A DNA stretch of 64,000 nucleotides, taken from contig CAMBRF010000004.1 in NCBI GenBank assembly GCA_945870225.1, forward strand, positions 1 through 64,000, given 5' to 3'. This document shows, piece after piece, positions 36,185 through 44,119 of this stretch. The DNA is from PVC group bacterium. GTDB lineage: Bacteria > Verrucomicrobiota > Kiritimatiellia > CAIKKV01 > CAITUY01. A model generated the notes under the pieces. The model searched no databases, was not told the origin of the DNA, and was given only the letters and a program-made list of their open reading frames with translations. Numbering within the stretch: position 1 is the first letter of the stretch; every line of letters begins with the position of its first letter. Both the position numbers and the translations under genes were made by a program.

Positions 36185-36215
36185 TTGACAATAACTCACT
36201 GATACGGCATATCTA
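36185..36215 (+). promoter_or_regulatory. Possible promoter of the ech operon
   Basis: A perfect TTGACA (36185-36190) is followed by only weak -10 candidates: CATATC at 17 bp or TATCTA at 19 bp. Transcription from here would begin near 36220 and give a leader of about 110 nt containing the second terminator hairpin. Confidence 0.3.
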
Positions 36216-36228
36216 TTGCCGTTTTTTT
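36204..36228 (+). terminator. Intrinsic terminator downstream of the Gfo/Idh gene
   Basis: ACGGCA, a 7-nt loop and TGCCGT form a 6-bp stem followed by seven T residues. It would end transcription arriving from the Gfo/Idh gene. Confidence 0.75.
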
Positions 36229-36259
36229 ACAGGGAACCGATTCCGGGTGCCTCGCAACG

Positions 36260-36309
36260 CCCGCCATCCGGCCTCCGTGTTTCAGAGGCCTTCAGGCGGG
36301 CCGTTTTTT
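36260..36309 (+). terminator. Terminator or attenuator hairpin in the ech leader
   Basis: The outer stem CCCGCC (36260-36265) with GGCGGG (36295-36300) encloses GGCCTC (36270-36275) with GAGGCC (36285-36290). The internal loop is symmetric, 4 nt on each side. Six T residues follow at 36304-36309, only 24 bp before the echA start. Its position suggests attenuation of the ech operon. Confidence 0.65.
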
Positions 36310-36332
36310 GCCGCGAAAGGAAGTTGAACTGC

Positions 36333-38240
36333 ATGGAAACTAACTTGCTGCTCATCACATTGCTGGTCTTAGGGCCGATACTTTTCGGAGTGTCGATGCT
36401 GACCGGTCTGCGCGGATATGCCCGTAGCGTCATGGTGGTCGCCTCTGCCCTGCTGGTCATGGTGTCGGCCGGACTATTGGCCGCCAGCGGTGTCCGGGAA
36501 ATCACCCTTCCCTCCCTTGTAACCGAGGTGGGATCATTCCTGGAACCGGCGATGATTCTGGCCATGCTGGCCATCGGTCTCCGTATCCGCAGCTGGCCTG
36601 TCCGCCTCATGGCCGGGGTTCAGCTCGCGCTCTGCCTGGCTGGCCTGTTTCTCCACCGCGCACCGCATCCGGAGGAGACCCGGTTGATCATCGACCATCT
36701 CTCCATCATCCTGGTTCTGATCGTGTCGGTTATCGGGGGCCTGATCACCCTCTACGCGCTGGGCTACATGGCCAGCCACGAACACCACGCCCCCGCGACG
36801 GCCGCCCCAACCTCCCGCTTCTTCTTCTTCCTGGTTGCTTTTCTAGGCCTGATGAACGGCTTGGTTCTGGTTGACAACATGAAGTGGCTCTCCCTTTTTT
36901 GGGAAGGCACCACTTTGTGCTCCTTCTTCCTGATCGGCCATGACGGCACGGACGACGCCAAAGCCAGCGCCAGAAAGGCCATCACCCTGAATGCGTTAGG
37001 CGGGCTGGCAATGAGTCTGGCGGGTTTTCTCGCCGCTTGGAATATAGGATCGGAGAGCCTGTCCACCGTGATGGGTGCTGGAGGCATCGCCTTGCTTCCC
37101 CTCGCCCTGCTGGCGCTGGCGGCCATGATCAAATCGGCACAACTGCCGTTTCAAAGCTGGCTCCTGGGCGCCATGGTCGCACCGACCCCGGTTTCCGCCC
37201 TGCTGCACTCCAGCACCATGGTCAAGGCCGGCTCCTACCTTATTCTCCGCATGGCCCCCGCCATGGCTGATTCAGCGCTGGGCACGACGGTCGCGGTCGC
37301 AGGCGCGTTCACCTTTGCCGCCGCCAGCGCCCTGGCAATCGGACAGAGCAATGGCAAGAAGGTCCTCGCCTACTCCACCATCGCCAACCTGGGCCTGATC
37401 GCCACCTGCGCCGGGATTCACACCCCGATCGCCTTTGCCGCCGCACTCACCATCCTGATCTATCACGCCCTCTCGAAGGCACTGCTTTTCCTGTGTGTTG
37501 GGACCATTGAGCAAACCATCGGCAGCCGCCACATTGAGGATATGGGCGGCATCCTCTTCAAGATGCCGCTCACCACGAATATCGCCATCATCGGAATGGC
37601 CTCCATGATGATGCCGCCCTTCGGCATGCTGATCGGAAAGTGGATGGCCATTGAATCGGCAGTGCACCAGCCTTTGGTCCTGTTTCTGGTGATCGCCGGA
37701 AGCGCCCTGACCATCTTCTTCTGGGCCAAGTGGCTGGGCCGTATCACCACCGCCTCCTACCACGACACCTACAAGATTGAGACCGTTAGCCCGTGGATGA
37801 GCGGAGTCCTGGTAACCATGGGTGCCGGGGTGCTGGTCACCTGCCTCTCCGCCATGCCCCTGTATCACGCCATCATCAAACCCATCAGTCTGACGGTATT
37901 CGGACAGGTCTCGGCAGGTGAATCACTGACCCTGCTGGACTCGGTGGACCAGTTCCTCTCGTGGCCATTGTTCGTGATCCTGGGCGCCATCGTTCTGGCA
38001 GGCATCACCAGCTTGCTGTTCTTCAAACATTCGCAGATACGTCTTCCTTTTCTTTGCGGTGAGAATGTTCCGGATGGAGATTTCAGTTTCGAGTTTCGCA
38101 GTCTCGCCGACAAGAAAGACCGGGCCCTGCTGAACAGTTACTATCTCTCGCCCATCTTCGGTGAATCAACCATCACGGCCTGGTGCAATCCGGTTGCCGC
38201 TCTCATTATCCTAACGCTATTCGGAGTCCTGTTCCTATGA
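36333..38240 (+). CDS. echA: Ech-type hydrogenase antiporter-like membrane subunit
   Basis: This 635-residue polytopic protein is related to NuoL and Mrp antiporter subunits and forms the ion-translocating arm of energy-converting hydrogenase. Typical blocks are LLHSSTMVKAGSYLILRM, KKVLAYSTIANLGLIATCAG and YHALSKALLFLCVGTIEQT. LDHLSIILVLIVSVIG-type helices lie near the N-terminus. The ATG at 36333 has AAGGAAG at good spacing; longer readings extend into the leader hairpin. Its stop overlaps the echB start by 4 bp. Confidence 0.9.
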   Translation: METNLLLITLLVLGPILFGVSMLTGLRGYARSVMVVASALLVMVSAGLLAASGVREITLPSLVTEVGSFLEPAMILAMLAIGLRIRSWPVRLMAGVQLALCLAGLFLHRAPHPEETRLIIDHLSIILVLIVSVIGGLITLYALGYMASHEHHAPATAAPTSRFFFFLVAFLGLMNGLVLVDNMKWLSLFWEGTTLCSFFLIGHDGTDDAKASARKAITLNALGGLAMSLAGFLAAWNIGSESLSTVMGAGGIALLPLALLALAAMIKSAQLPFQSWLLGAMVAPTPVSALLHSSTMVKAGSYLILRMAPAMADSALGTTVAVAGAFTFAAASALAIGQSNGKKVLAYSTIANLGLIATCAGIHTPIAFAAALTILIYHALSKALLFLCVGTIEQTIGSRHIEDMGGILFKMPLTTNIAIIGMASMMMPPFGMLIGKWMAIESAVHQPLVLFLVIAGSALTIFFWAKWLGRITTASYHDTYKIETVSPWMSGVLVTMGAGVLVTCLSAMPLYHAIIKPISLTVFGQVSAGESLTLLDSVDQFLSWPLFVILGAIVLAGITSLLFFKHSQIRLPFLCGENVPDGDFSFEFRSLADKKDRALLNSYYLSPIFGESTITAWCNPVAALIILTLFGVLFL

Positions 38241-39091
38241 TCCCTCTGAATCCTGCCATCGAAATCGCACTGTTGATCGTCCTGGCCCCCCTCATCGGCG
38301 CCCTGCTCGCCGGGATGGACCGCAAACTGACCGCCCGGGCACAGGGTCGCATCGGCCCTCCGATCCTCCAGCCTTTTTTTGACACGGTAAAGTTGCTCCG
38401 CAAATCCCCCATCGTGGTCAATAGGATGCAGATCATGTACGCCTACCTGCATCTGGCGTTCATGATTCTGGCGCTGGTTCTCCTGGTGCGGGGCCAGGAC
38501 AGCCTCATGTTTCTCTTTATCTTCGCCTTCTCTACCCTGTCGCTCGTTTTGGGGGGTATGTGTGTGCGGTCCCCCTACAGCCGTATCGGCAGCCAGCGGG
38601 AAATCATGTTGATGGTCGCCTACGAGCCGATCCTGATCCTGCTCATGATCGGCCTGTACCTCGCCAACGGCAGTTTCCTCCTGGGGGCCACCCTCGCGAC
38701 GGGCAAGCCGCTGCTGCTCTCCCTTCCCCTGCTCTTCATCGCCTTTCTGGTCGTGGTGGCGATCAAATTGCAAAAGTCTCCATTCGACATCGCCACCTCG
38801 CATCATGCCCACCAGGAACTGGTCAAGGGCCTGACCATAGAGTACTCGGGCCCCTACCTGGCGATCCTCGAGATTGCCCATTTCTACGAAACCACCCTGT
38901 TGTTCTTCCTGATCATGATGTTCTGGGTCACCAACCTGTGGATCGCTCTCGCACTGGCCTGCGCCAGCTTCTTCCTGATGACCGTGGTGGATAACGCATT
39001 TGCGCGTCTGACCTCGATCTGGACGTTCCGGTTCATGTGGACGGGAGCCCTGCTTCTGGCCCTGACCAATATTCTCTGGTTCTATCTCTGA
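38237..39091 (+). CDS. echB: Ech-type hydrogenase membrane subunit (NuoH-like)
   Basis: This 284-residue protein is the NuoH/HyfC-type subunit that anchors the peripheral arm and lines the entry of the ion path. Recognisable strings are GMDRKLTARAQGRIGPPILQ and PFFDTVKLLRKSP in the N-terminal third, AYEPILILLMIG, and SPFDIATSHHAHQELVKGL before the last helices. Translation is coupled to echA (ATGA overlap). About eight membrane segments are visible. Confidence 0.93.
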   Translation: MIPLNPAIEIALLIVLAPLIGALLAGMDRKLTARAQGRIGPPILQPFFDTVKLLRKSPIVVNRMQIMYAYLHLAFMILALVLLVRGQDSLMFLFIFAFSTLSLVLGGMCVRSPYSRIGSQREIMLMVAYEPILILLMIGLYLANGSFLLGATLATGKPLLLSLPLLFIAFLVVVAIKLQKSPFDIATSHHAHQELVKGLTIEYSGPYLAILEIAHFYETTLLFFLIMMFWVTNLWIALALACASFFLMTVVDNAFARLTSIWTFRFMWTGALLLALTNILWFYL

Positions 39092-39111
39092 CAGACAAGG
39101 AAACCCTAACC

Positions 39112-39606
39112 ATGACTGCCATACGCAAAGTCAGCAAGTCGCCCTGGGTGGTGCATTTCAACTGCAACAGCTGCAACGGGTGCGACATCGAGTTCCTGGC
39201 ATGCCTGACACCCATATACGACCTCGAGCGCTTCGGGATTCTCCACGTTGGGAACCCCAAGCATGCGGATGTCCTGGTGGTCACTGGTTCGGTCAACCAT
39301 CGCAATGCACGCGTGTTAAAAAACGTCTACGACCAGATCCCCGACCCCAAGGTGGTCGTGGCCTTGGGCGTTTGCGCCTCCACCGGGGGAGTTTTCGCCG
39401 ACGGTTACAATGTGCTCGGCGGCATCGACAAGGTCATTCCAGTGGATGTCTTTGTTCCCGGTTGCGCGGCCCGTCCCGAGGCGATGATCGACGGGATCCT
39501 CAAGGCCGCCGAAATCCTGGAAACCAAACGCCGTCATCCCGAGACCCTGCCGGCCGGCCAACCGGTAATAACCCGAACCCCCACAGCCGCGGCGCCGGCC
39601 GTTTAA
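39112..39606 (+). CDS. echC: Ech-type hydrogenase small subunit
   Basis: This NuoB-like subunit carries the [4Fe-4S] cluster next to the NiFe site. The 164-residue protein has the four cluster ligands in the usual places: NSCNGCDIE (Cys21, Cys24), GVCASTGG (Cys88) and VPGCAARPE (Cys118). The ATG at 39112, beginning MTAIRKVSKSPW, is preferred; a longer reading would overlap echB. It follows echB by 20 bp. Confidence 0.94.
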   Translation: MTAIRKVSKSPWVVHFNCNSCNGCDIEFLACLTPIYDLERFGILHVGNPKHADVLVVTGSVNHRNARVLKNVYDQIPDPKVVVALGVCASTGGVFADGYNVLGGIDKVIPVDVFVPGCAARPEAMIDGILKAAEILETKRRHPETLPAGQPVITRTPTAAAPAV

Positions 39607-39623
39607 ACGCAGAAAGGTTCACC

Positions 39624-40034
39624 ATGCTTACGGATGTCAAAGAAATCGAAATTGAGCACCTTCACAAGGAGGTCTGGCAACTCAAGCGCGACGGCTACCG
39701 GTTCGTCACCATGACCTGCACGGATCTGGGCGACGCGCATGATATTCTCTACCATTTCGACCTCCACTATGCTTTGAAACACCTCCGCCTGAAGCTGCCC
39801 CGGGGCACGGCTCTGCCGAGCATCTCCAGTCAGTTCTTTGCCGCCGTTCTCGTCGAAAACGAAATGCAGGATTTGTTTGGCATCGAGGTCAGCGGTCTCG
39901 CTGTCGATTTCAAGGGGCGATTCATGCTATCCGACGGGGCCCCTGTCGCCCCCCTCAACAAGGCGCCGATCGGGATTGGCCTGGATGTCCGGGTCAAAAC
40001 GCCCGCCCCCGCGGAAGGAGTGGCACAATCATGA
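39624..40034 (+). CDS. echD: Ech-type hydrogenase subunit (NuoC-like)
   Basis: This 136-residue protein resembles the NuoC/30-kDa subunit family, which docks beside the large and small subunits. The end of the conserved region is visible as FFAAVLVENEMQDLFGIEV and FKGRFMLSDG. The ATG at 39624 follows AGAAAGG; a much longer reading in this frame overlaps echC and is not credible. Its stop overlaps the echE start by 4 bp. Confidence 0.88.
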   Translation: MLTDVKEIEIEHLHKEVWQLKRDGYRFVTMTCTDLGDAHDILYHFDLHYALKHLRLKLPRGTALPSISSQFFAAVLVENEMQDLFGIEVSGLAVDFKGRFMLSDGAPVAPLNKAPIGIGLDVRVKTPAPAEGVAQS

Positions 40035-41110
40035 TTCGACGTAATACCATCCCTTTTGGTCCCCAGCACCCCGTCCTTCCGGAACCCATCCAACTCCGAC
40101 TGGTAATGGAGGATGAGAAGATCGTCGAAGCCCTTCCCGCCGTCGGGTACGTTCACCGTGGCCTGGAGAAAATCGCCGAGAAAAAGGATTACATCCAGGA
40201 CGTCTATCTGGTGGAGCGCATTTGCGGCATCTGCAGTTTCATGCACTCGCAGAATTACTGCCAGGGCATCGAATCGCTGATGAACGTTTCCGTGCCGGAC
40301 CGCGCCCGGTATCTGCGCGTGGTTTGGGCAGAATTGCATCGCATCCACAGTCACCTGCTCATCCTCGGTCTCGCCGCCGATGCCTTCGGGTTCGAAAACC
40401 TGTTTATGCGCCTGTGGCAGATTCGGGAAATCATCCTCGACATCATGGAGAAAACTGCCGGTGGTCGCGTCATTCTGGGCGTCTGCACGCTGGGAGGCGT
40501 TAAGCGCGATATCCCCCCCGCCCTTCAGGACGAGATCCTTCGTCAACTGGATGAGGCGGAGAGGCAACTGAGCGATGTGCTGCCTGCTCTGGTGAACGAT
40601 TACAGCGTCAAGCAACGGCTGGTGGGCATTGGTGTGCTTCCCAAGGACAAGGCTTATGAGCTGGGTGCCGTCGGCCCGGTGGCCCGCGCCAGCGGTCTGG
40701 CCATGGACTTGCGGGAAACCTGTTATGCCGCGTACGGCGACCTGGACTTCAAAATGGTCACTGAAACCGCTGGCGACTGCTACGCCCGGACCCTGGTTCG
40801 CGTCAAGGAACTCCACACCTCCGCAGAGTTGGTCCGCAAGGCGCTGAAACGGATGCCCGAAGGTCCACTCTCCGTGCCCGTCAAGGGCAATCCGACCGGC
40901 GAGGTGCTGGCCCGGATCGAACAGCCGCGGGGCGAGCTCAATTTCTACATCAAGGGCAACGCCACCCGGAACCTCGAACGATTCCGCGTCCGCACCCCGA
41001 CTTTCGCCAACCTGCCGGCTTTGCTGCACATGCTGACAGGGTGTCAGTTAGCCGACGTTCCGGTCATTGCCATCTGCATCGATCCCTGCATCAGTTGCAC
41101 GGAAAGGTAA
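40031..41110 (+). CDS. echE: Ech-type [NiFe] hydrogenase large subunit
   Basis: This is the catalytic subunit that evolves or takes up H2. The 359-residue protein keeps both NiFe ligand pairs: RICGIC (Cys65, Cys68) and DPCISC (Cys353, Cys356). It is therefore a true hydrogenase and not NuoD, which has lost them. The protein ends TER directly after the last ligand, so there is no C-terminal peptide for a maturation protease to remove. No hyp maturation genes are in this window. Confidence 0.95.
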   Translation: MIRRNTIPFGPQHPVLPEPIQLRLVMEDEKIVEALPAVGYVHRGLEKIAEKKDYIQDVYLVERICGICSFMHSQNYCQGIESLMNVSVPDRARYLRVVWAELHRIHSHLLILGLAADAFGFENLFMRLWQIREIILDIMEKTAGGRVILGVCTLGGVKRDIPPALQDEILRQLDEAERQLSDVLPALVNDYSVKQRLVGIGVLPKDKAYELGAVGPVARASGLAMDLRETCYAAYGDLDFKMVTETAGDCYARTLVRVKELHTSAELVRKALKRMPEGPLSVPVKGNPTGEVLARIEQPRGELNFYIKGNATRNLERFRVRTPTFANLPALLHMLTGCQLADVPVIAICIDPCISCTER

Positions 41111-41113
41111 CCC

Positions 41114-41416
41114 ATGATTAACCTGATCCAGAGCATCTTTTCAAAACTGTCCTCTCGTCCGGACACCCGCCGCTACCCTTTTAAGAAACGCGAACCCATG
41201 GAGGGAAGCCGGGGCCATATCGATATTGAAATCGACAAGTGCATATTCTGCGGCGCCTGCCAGAAAAGGTGCCCATCCAATGCCCTGACCGTATCCCGTG
41301 ATCCGAAGTCCTGGAGCTTGAACCCGTACGCCTGCATCGTTTGCGGCTATTGCGTCGAAGTCTGCCCGAAGAAGTGCATTGTCATGAATGCCGGGCATTT
41401 CACGCCGCCAGCCTGA
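41114..41416 (+). CDS. echF: Ech-type hydrogenase ferredoxin-like subunit
   Basis: This 100-residue protein carries two [4Fe-4S] clusters that pass electrons between ferredoxin and the hydrogenase. The ligands are CIFCGACQKRCP (Cys43, 46, 49, 53) and CIVCGYCVEVCP (Cys74, 77, 80, 84). It completes the order echABCDEF. The start follows the echE stop by 3 bp. Confidence 0.94.
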   Translation: MINLIQSIFSKLSSRPDTRRYPFKKREPMEGSRGHIDIEIDKCIFCGACQKRCPSNALTVSRDPKSWSLNPYACIVCGYCVEVCPKKCIVMNAGHFTPPA

Positions 41417-41429
41417 AGACGGTGCCATA

Positions 41430-41456
41430 TTGTCCGGCGTTCGGACAACATGTCCG
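41430..41456 (+). promoter_or_regulatory. Palindromic upstream site, possible enhancer
   Basis: TGTCCG (41431-41436), CGGACA (41442-41447) and TGTCCG (41451-41456) form two overlapping inverted repeats. With flanking T and A the first is TTGTCCG-N5-CGGACAA. No U-tract follows. It lies 65-90 bp upstream of the sigma-54-like promoter, where enhancer-binding proteins usually sit. Confidence 0.45.
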
Positions 41457-41520
41457 ACTTGGATCCCCTTCCGGGCCCAGTATTTCTCCCGATTCCTGGA
41501 ATTCATTCGCTCATCGCCTC

Positions 41521-41537
41521 TTGGCACGACGCCTGCT
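41521..41537 (+). promoter_or_regulatory. Sigma-54-type (-24/-12) promoter candidate
   Basis: TTGGCACGACGCCTGCT matches the consensus TTGGCACG-N4-TTGCT with one mismatch, and the GG and GC pairs are exactly 10 nt apart. The predicted transcription start is near 41548, just before the Hsp20-like gene. rpoN itself is not in the window. Confidence 0.5.
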
Positions 41538-41552
41538 AATCTCTTCCCTGTC

Positions 41553-42215
41553 GTGAACGAGATCAATACTTGCAACAAAACATCGCGTTTTTTGACAGCT
41601 GTCGTCATCATGCTTTGCGTGGTGATCATCCTGCAGTTGGGCGTCATCCTGCATAGTCAGGTCGCCCCGACGGCACCGACACGGGACGGGGGAATTCCTG
41701 ACCGTGTCCTCCCACAGCCGCCACCCCGGATCACACTCCCCGACATCGACTGGAACCCCGCCGCTCAAATGGCGCAAATGCACGACCTGATCGACAGCAT
41801 GACGGCTTTCGAGGAAGGCTGGTCTGATCTCTCGGTCACCCCCAGCCTGGGCCTGCGAGACGCCGAATCCGCCTACGAGATCACCTTGCAGTTACCCGGA
41901 ACCGACAAATCAGGAATACGGGTCACCATGGACGGGACCATCTTGAACATCATCGTTGAATATAACGCGCATCACACTTCTGCCGCCCCCGCCGGAAGCA
42001 CCAACTGGCTAACGCATCAGGCCGGCCGGTTCGAACGGCGACTACGCCTGCCCTCGGCGACATCCAAGCATGACGCCATCAAGGCTACCTTCAAGGATGG
42101 CCTGCTGCGTGTTATTGTTCCCAAGGCAACCGGCAACGAAACAACCGTCAGACGCATCGATGTGAACGAGTCAACTCAAGATAAAACCCAAGTAACGACC
42201 CCGGAGGCACCATGA
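41553..42215 (+). CDS. Membrane-anchored Hsp20/alpha-crystallin-like protein
   Basis: The 220-residue reading starts at GTG 41553 and has a short basic N-terminus, one transmembrane helix (about 15-34), and a Pro-rich linker. An alpha-crystallin-like domain follows (about 105-205: YEITLQLPGTDKSGIRVTMD, FERRLRLPSATSKHDAIKAT, FKDGLLRVIVPKA). The start is uncertain: no Shine-Dalgarno is visible, an ATG lies at 41610, and a longer ATG reading begins inside echF at 41388. If the -24/-12 promoter is real, the GTG start would be nearly leaderless. The stop overlaps the moxR start (ATGA), linking it to the Bat operon. It is probably a small chaperone facing the periplasm. Confidence 0.7.
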   Translation: MNEINTCNKTSRFLTAVVIMLCVVIILQLGVILHSQVAPTAPTRDGGIPDRVLPQPPPRITLPDIDWNPAAQMAQMHDLIDSMTAFEEGWSDLSVTPSLGLRDAESAYEITLQLPGTDKSGIRVTMDGTILNIIVEYNAHHTSAAPAGSTNWLTHQAGRFERRLRLPSATSKHDAIKATFKDGLLRVIVPKATGNETTVRRIDVNESTQDKTQVTTPEAP

Positions 42216-43198
42216 GCATGGACATCACTGCAAACACCAATCTGATCGCAGGACAAAAAGCGGCCGTCGACGCCGTTCGCCAGGAGGTGACCAAGGTCAT
42301 CGTCGGCCAGGAACGCCTGCTGGACCGGATGCTGATCGCCTTGATCGCAAACGGGCACATCCTGCTTGAGGGTGTCCCCGGCCTGGCCAAAACCACGGCG
42401 GTCAAAACCCTCGCACAGACACTCGGCCTCAAGTTTCAGCGCATCAGCTTCACCCCTGATTTGCTCCCCGCAGATGTCATCGGAACGATGATCTACAATC
42501 CCCGCGAGGGAACCTTTACTCCCCGTCTTGGACCGATTTTCACCAATCTACTGCTCGCAGACGAAATCAATCGCGCACCAGCCAAGGTGCAATCCGCCCT
42601 GCTGGAGGCCATGCAAGAACGCCAGGTGACCATCGGCAACACCACCTACCCCTTGCCCGAGCCGTTCATGGTCATGGCTACCCAGAACCCGATTGAACAG
42701 GAAGGCACCTATCCCCTGCCCGAGGCACAAATCGACCGATTCATGCTGAAATACCGGCTGGGATATCCATCCAAGGATGATGAACGACGCATCATGAACC
42801 GGTTCACCCGGAAAACCGATATCACCGTCAACTCCGTGATGTCGGCTGAGCAGATCCTTACCCTTCGCGGCATCCTTGACCAGGTCTACTGCGATGAAAA
42901 AGTCGGCGACTATATTCTGGACATTGTGCAGGCCACCCGGAAACCCGCCGACTACAAATTGGATATCGGGCATTACATCCATTACGGGGCCTCACCCCGC
43001 GCGAGTATCTACCTCAACATGGCCGCCCGTGCCAATGCGCTCCTCAATGGCCGCGCCTATGCCACCCCGCAGGACGTCAAGGAAATCGCCTACGATATCC
43101 TCCGTCACCGCATCATCCTGACGTACGAGGCGGAGGCCGAGGAAAAGACCAGCGAGGACGTCATCGCCAAGATTCTGAACGAGATCCCGGTCCCGTAA
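42212..43198 (+). CDS. moxR: MoxR-family AAA+ ATPase
   Basis: MoxR ATPases act as chaperones for metalloenzymes and envelope complexes, often with von Willebrand A (VWA) proteins. The 328-residue protein has the Walker A motif GVPGLAKTT (54-62), Walker B LLLADEIN (113-120), and sensor 1 ATQNPIEQEGTYPLPEAQID. A C-terminal lid domain with RHRIILTYEAEAE completes it. It opens the set moxR-DUF58-BatD-like-batA-batBC-batDE and is coupled to the Hsp20-like gene. Confidence 0.95.
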   Translation: MSMDITANTNLIAGQKAAVDAVRQEVTKVIVGQERLLDRMLIALIANGHILLEGVPGLAKTTAVKTLAQTLGLKFQRISFTPDLLPADVIGTMIYNPREGTFTPRLGPIFTNLLLADEINRAPAKVQSALLEAMQERQVTIGNTTYPLPEPFMVMATQNPIEQEGTYPLPEAQIDRFMLKYRLGYPSKDDERRIMNRFTRKTDITVNSVMSAEQILTLRGILDQVYCDEKVGDYILDIVQATRKPADYKLDIGHYIHYGASPRASIYLNMAARANALLNGRAYATPQDVKEIAYDILRHRIILTYEAEAEEKTSEDVIAKILNEIPVP

Positions 43199-43227
43199 AA
43201 CCCTTAACCCATAACAGTCCCGCTTCC

Positions 43228-44118
43228 ATGCCTATCGACGTCAAAGAATTGATGAAGCAGGTTGGCAAGATCCGCGTGGTCACCAACCGGCTCATGGACG
43301 AGCATCTCTCGGGGGAGTACCACTCCGTCTTCAAGGGACAGGGTATCGAATTCGAGGAGGTGCGCGAATATGTTCCGGGCGATGACATCCGTTCGATCGA
43401 TTGGAATGTTACAGCCCGGATGGGGCATCCCTTTGTTAAACGCTTCTGCGAAGAACGCGAATTAACCATCCTCTTCCTCGTGGATGTCTCCGGATCCCAG
43501 TCGTTCGGGTCGGAAACCCGCCCGAAAGCCGAACTCGCCGCCGAAATAACCTGTCTACTCGCCCTGTCCGCCATTAAAAACCAGGACAAGGTCGGACTGA
43601 TCCTGTTCAGCGACCGGATCGAAAAGTCGATCCCTCCCCGAAAAGGCCGGACCTCGGCGCTCCGATTGGTACGTGAAGTACTGGCCACGGAGGAAACCAG
43701 ACGGGGGACCGATCTCTCCGGGGCGCTCCGTTATCTCAACCAGGTGCAGAAACGCCGCGCCGTCGTGTTCATTATTTCCGATTTCATGGATACGAACTAC
43801 GAGAAGGAGCTCCGGGTTACGGCTCGTCATCACGATGTGGTCTGTTGCCAGGTATCAGACCCGCGTGAAATGGAACTGCCGGATGTCGGGCTGGTTGAGA
43901 TCCAGGACCCGGAAACGGGCGAACTGACACTTCTCGACACGTCTTCGTCCAGAATGAGAACAGCCTTCCGGGAGAGCGCCCAGAAGGAGGACGGGGAATT
44001 GAAACGTCTTTTCCGGCGAAACAAAATTGATTCACTGGCGGTCTCGACGTCACGCCCGTTCATTGAGGATATTCATAAACTTTTCCGCCAGCGGCAAACC
44101 CGGGCTGCTCGAGGTTGA
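43228..44118 (+). CDS. DUF58 domain protein of the Bat operon
   Basis: This 296-residue DUF58 protein has the signature YVPGDDIRSIDWNVTARMGH and a following VWA-like strand LFLVDVSGSQSFGS. DUF58 proteins nearly always accompany MoxR and VWA proteins and are thought to be their adaptors. It lies 29 bp after moxR. The ATG at 43228 (MPIDVKELMKQVGKI) is typical. It has no membrane segment. Confidence 0.92.
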   Translation: MPIDVKELMKQVGKIRVVTNRLMDEHLSGEYHSVFKGQGIEFEEVREYVPGDDIRSIDWNVTARMGHPFVKRFCEERELTILFLVDVSGSQSFGSETRPKAELAAEITCLLALSAIKNQDKVGLILFSDRIEKSIPPRKGRTSALRLVREVLATEETRRGTDLSGALRYLNQVQKRRAVVFIISDFMDTNYEKELRVTARHHDVVCCQVSDPREMELPDVGLVEIQDPETGELTLLDTSSSRMRTAFRESAQKEDGELKRLFRRNKIDSLAVSTSRPFIEDIHKLFRQRQTRAARG

Positions 44119-44119
44119 T

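Noticed and set aside
39830-41029. A 399-codon open frame on the minus strand
   Set aside because: It lies opposite echD and echE, which carry the NiFe ligand motifs in the correct frame.
40031-41110. Large subunit as NuoD of complex I
   Set aside because: It keeps RICGIC and DPCISC, which NuoD proteins lose, and the cluster has only six genes, including two ferredoxin-type clusters in EchF.
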